NCBI GenBank assembly: GCA_021464245.1
Contig: JADCRB010000005.1
Coordinates: forward strand, 186,001-250,000
Direction: 5' to 3'
Source of the DNA: Carallia brachiata
Taxonomy: Eukaryota; Streptophyta; Magnoliopsida; Malpighiales; Rhizophoraceae
Length of the DNA: 64,000 nt
Made by a program: the position numbers and the translations under genes. Of this stretch, positions 61,475 through 64,000 are shown in pieces. The stretch's first letter is position 1. Every line of letters starts with the position of its first letter. The notes under the pieces were generated by a model. It was given only the letters and a program-made list of their open reading frames with translations, did not search any database and was not told where the DNA came from.

Positions 61475-62929
61475 TTCCACTTAACCTGTCCCTCTAACAT
61501 TTTTTGCCATAAAAATCTTGGAAGAGAGAGCGTGTGGGAGGAGAGATAAAGGAATGAGGGAGAGGAAAGAAATCATTTTTTTAATTTTTATTTAATTTTT
61601 CAAAAATTAGAAAACTTTATTTTAACTAAAATTAAAATTATCACATCATTTTTATTAGATAACGCAACATATTGATTTGATAAGTTGTGTATGACGTGAC
61701 ATCTTAATTATTGATGGTTAACTCAATTCAGCCTAATGAAAATAGTGTGACGGACAGATTTAAAAAAAAATATATTCTCGGTAGAGATTAAAAAACTCAA
61801 AAACCGCGAAATTGATCATTAAGCTTTAAATATTTAAACATGAGAACGGAAGATATGCTTGGTGCTGTTGCATAAGGTGCCAAGAGAAAAAACAAGGCCT
61901 TTCTAGTTTAAAGCAACGTTTTTGGACGTGAATTCTTGCTTCTTGGCTGTTCACTGTGCTTTCTATTGGTCCAAAAAGAACGAAACAAAAAGGTAATGTA
62001 ATTTTGCGTAATCATTCTATACTTAATTGCATTGGTTTGATCGTTTGAAGGGTTATAATTACTATGCCGGCCACATTAGGAACCGTAAAGGCCACGCGGG
62101 CGCATGATAGCGCAATAGATGGCAACGCGGGGGGTCCACAAGTGACAAAAACGTGTTACTTACGGATTTTTTTTTTATCGCTTTCTTATAATTAGGTTAA
62201 TTGGATGGAGATTAACTTCTTAATATCTGACATATTATTAATATTATTTAAATTATAATTTTATAATTATTTATAAACTCTATTCATAATAAAATAATAT
62301 ATACATTTTTAAAATTTTTAATTTTTTGACAAACATTATCAACAACTATTTTTTGAAAATTGATAAAATGTGCATATAAGTCAAATGACAGATACATGAG
62401 AATTAATGTAAAGTGCAATACCATGAAATATCACCCTTATTGTACTCTTTCCCAATTTGTTTTACACATTTTGGTTGACTTATATGTGTTAAGTGTTAAC
62501 CTTCAAAAAATGTGTGTTAGCCTTCAAGCGCATCAAGCGAAGCGATTTTTTTGTCTAAAAATTATATGGCCAATGTCACTCTAGGGGGTCTGCGTCTCTT
62601 TACGCAATCGCTTACCATCAGTTTCTGGAGGGTAGTGCAAGTCCATTCCATAATGGAGCCAAAGTGCTTCTAAGCAGCAATTATTATTAATTTTTAATGT
62701 ATCAAACAGAAAAGTAGAATTGATATCTGACCGTTTACTGTGGAGAATTGCGACTAAATGTTTAATAAAGCAAAATTAACTGAATAATCACGACATGACT
62801 TTCGTCAGTTTGGGTAGTATTTTATGTTTTTTTTTTACATCTTTTTAACTTCCAATTTCAAGTAATTCATTCCTGGGGCATAGTTAAATTTCAGGGTCGT
62901 TCTCTTTTGTCACAGCATAACAAGAAAAG

Positions 62930-64000
62930 ATGAGTGCTCCTGCAAGCCTACTAGTCATTATTCTTTCAGGTTCTCTTTGTCTATGCCTTCTTCTAGCTCT
63001 CTTCAGGTTCTTTTACAGTGTATGGTGGAAGCCAGTCCGTGCGCAAAGCCTGATGCGTTCGCAGGGGATTGAAGGGCCTTCCTACAAATTGATGCTTGGG
63101 AACACCAAAGAATTTCTCAAGATGAGAAAAGAAGCCTTGAGCCGACCTATGACTGATATATCCCACGACATACTTTCCAGGACCCAGCCTCATGTCTACT
63201 CATGGACCAAGAAATATGGTAACCCACTGGCGAATTCAAATTCGTTTTAAGCTATATACATGTATGTACATGTCAGTTCAAATTTGACATTTATTAATGA
63301 AAATCTCTTTTGGAGCAGGGACCTGTTTTCTGTTTTGGTTTGGTCCTCAAGCTCAACTGATTGTTTCGGAGCCAGAAATGATCAAAGAGATTTTGAATAA
63401 TAAAGATAAAAGTTACCCGAAAATGAATTTCCAAGGTCCTGTGAAAAAACTCCTAGGAGATGGCCTAGTGCAATCTGAGGGGGAAAAATGGTCTAAGATG
63501 AGGAAATTGGCAAATTTTGCTTTCCATGGTGAGAGCTTAAAGGTAAATTGAGATACTTTTACCACTATTATTATGTGTCATCCCCGCGAGAGTTTCTAAT
63601 TTTAAGATACAATTGCTCCGCAGAATATGATCCCCGCAATGATTGCAAGTGTGGAGATGATGCTAGCAAGGTGGGAAAAACATTGTGCAAATGAGATAGA
63701 TGTTGATGAAGAATTCAGGTTCTTGACATCAGAAGTGATTTCCAGGACAGCTTTTGGAAGTAGTTACCTTGAAGGAAAGGATATTTTTGACATGCTAGGG
63801 AAATTGATAAAGTTGATAGAGAAAAATCCGTTCAAACTTAGGCTACCTGGTATCAGGTACTCCTCTTAAACTTAAGTCCTCTGCTAAGCGTTCTTGAGGT
63901 ATGAAATCAGCATTTTATTAGCCTTTTTTTGGTCAAGCATCTTGGATTACAATACAGAAGTATTAGATTAAAGAAGGTAGATTTTCTTAGTTTGAATCTC
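62930..64000 (+). CDS. CYP749-like cytochrome P450, 5' part (continues beyond the window)
   Basis: The first three exons of an apparently intact P450 of the CYP72 clan: 62930-63218, 63319-63542, 63624-63856, followed by the start of intron 3. The start ATG follows GAAAAG. Residues about 6-28 form an N-terminal membrane anchor (LLVIILSGSLCLCLLLALFR), then WKPVRAQ and the CYP72-like GIEGPSYKLMLGNTKE. Exon 2 carries FWFGPQAQLIVSEPEM and the C-helix WSKMRK; exon 3 has TSEVISRTAFGSSYLEGKDIF. Splice sites and phases match the broken neighbour at 55274-56901, so the two are tandem duplicates. The I-helix and heme loop lie outside the window. Substrate unknown. Confidence 0.9.

Larger units (their letters stand above)
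56902..62929. other. AT-rich spacer between the two P450 copies
   Basis: No gene supported over 6 kb. Short frames at 57961-58176, 60048-60260 and 62360-62584 have no recognisable product. It contains simple repeats and the diverged tandem duplication listed separately. Confidence 0.55.

Overview
The window looks like nuclear DNA of a flowering plant, most likely a woody eudicot. It has large AT-rich spacers, genes with many GT-AG introns, a nuclear gene for a plastid Hsp90 with a transit peptide, CYP749-type P450 genes, plant LINE and Ty1-copia remnants, and endogenous plant pararetrovirus copies. The species cannot be fixed from the sequence. Citrus or a similar tree would fit, but this is only a guess.

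Layout. (1) 1-5.1 kb: a WIT1/WIT2-like coiled-coil gene on the minus strand (1470-4175), with 5' untranslated sequence reaching about 5.0 kb and carrying AG and G-run microsatellites. The first kilobase has no gene I can support. (2) 5.5-7.3 kb: a hairpin-forming inverted repeat and a 5'-truncated LINE fragment on the plus strand. (3) 8.69-10.02 kb: a small, internally deleted Ty1-copia element with two 219-220 bp LTRs. (4) 10.07-39.4 kb: a 29-kb block of endogenous pararetrovirus (Caulimoviridae, florendovirus-like two-ORF organisation). It begins at a (TA)9 tract, exactly at the viral primer-binding site. Copies C (partial), B and A lie head-to-tail on the minus strand with a 7.79-kb period. 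A scrambled set of plus-strand pieces (D, E, F) follows, then an inverted coat-protein scrap, then an older diverged plus-strand copy (H) interrupted by a 1.05-kb MITE-like element, and finally an inverted ORF2 scrap. (5) 40.7-46.7 kb: a nearly complete but decayed LINE on the minus strand. (6) 47.3-53.9 kb: an intact 18-exon chloroplast HSP90.5-type gene. (7) 55.3-56.9 kb: a broken CYP749-like P450 lacking its first exon. (8) 56.9-62.9 kb: an AT-rich spacer. (9) 62.9 kb to the window end: the first three exons of a related, apparently intact P450.

The functional host genes are probably HSP90.5, the right-hand P450, and possibly the WIT-like gene, although that gene shows a splice-phase problem and no tail anchor. 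Everything between 5.5 and 46.7 kb is repeat-derived.

The virus block is the most interesting part. It holds two age classes of the same virus type, repeated promoter regions with TATA box and enhancer-like repeats, an intact 531-codon ORF2 of unknown function, microhomology joins, and inverted arrangements that could yield double-stranded RNA. The viral copies are described as found. All copies of ORF1 are disrupted.
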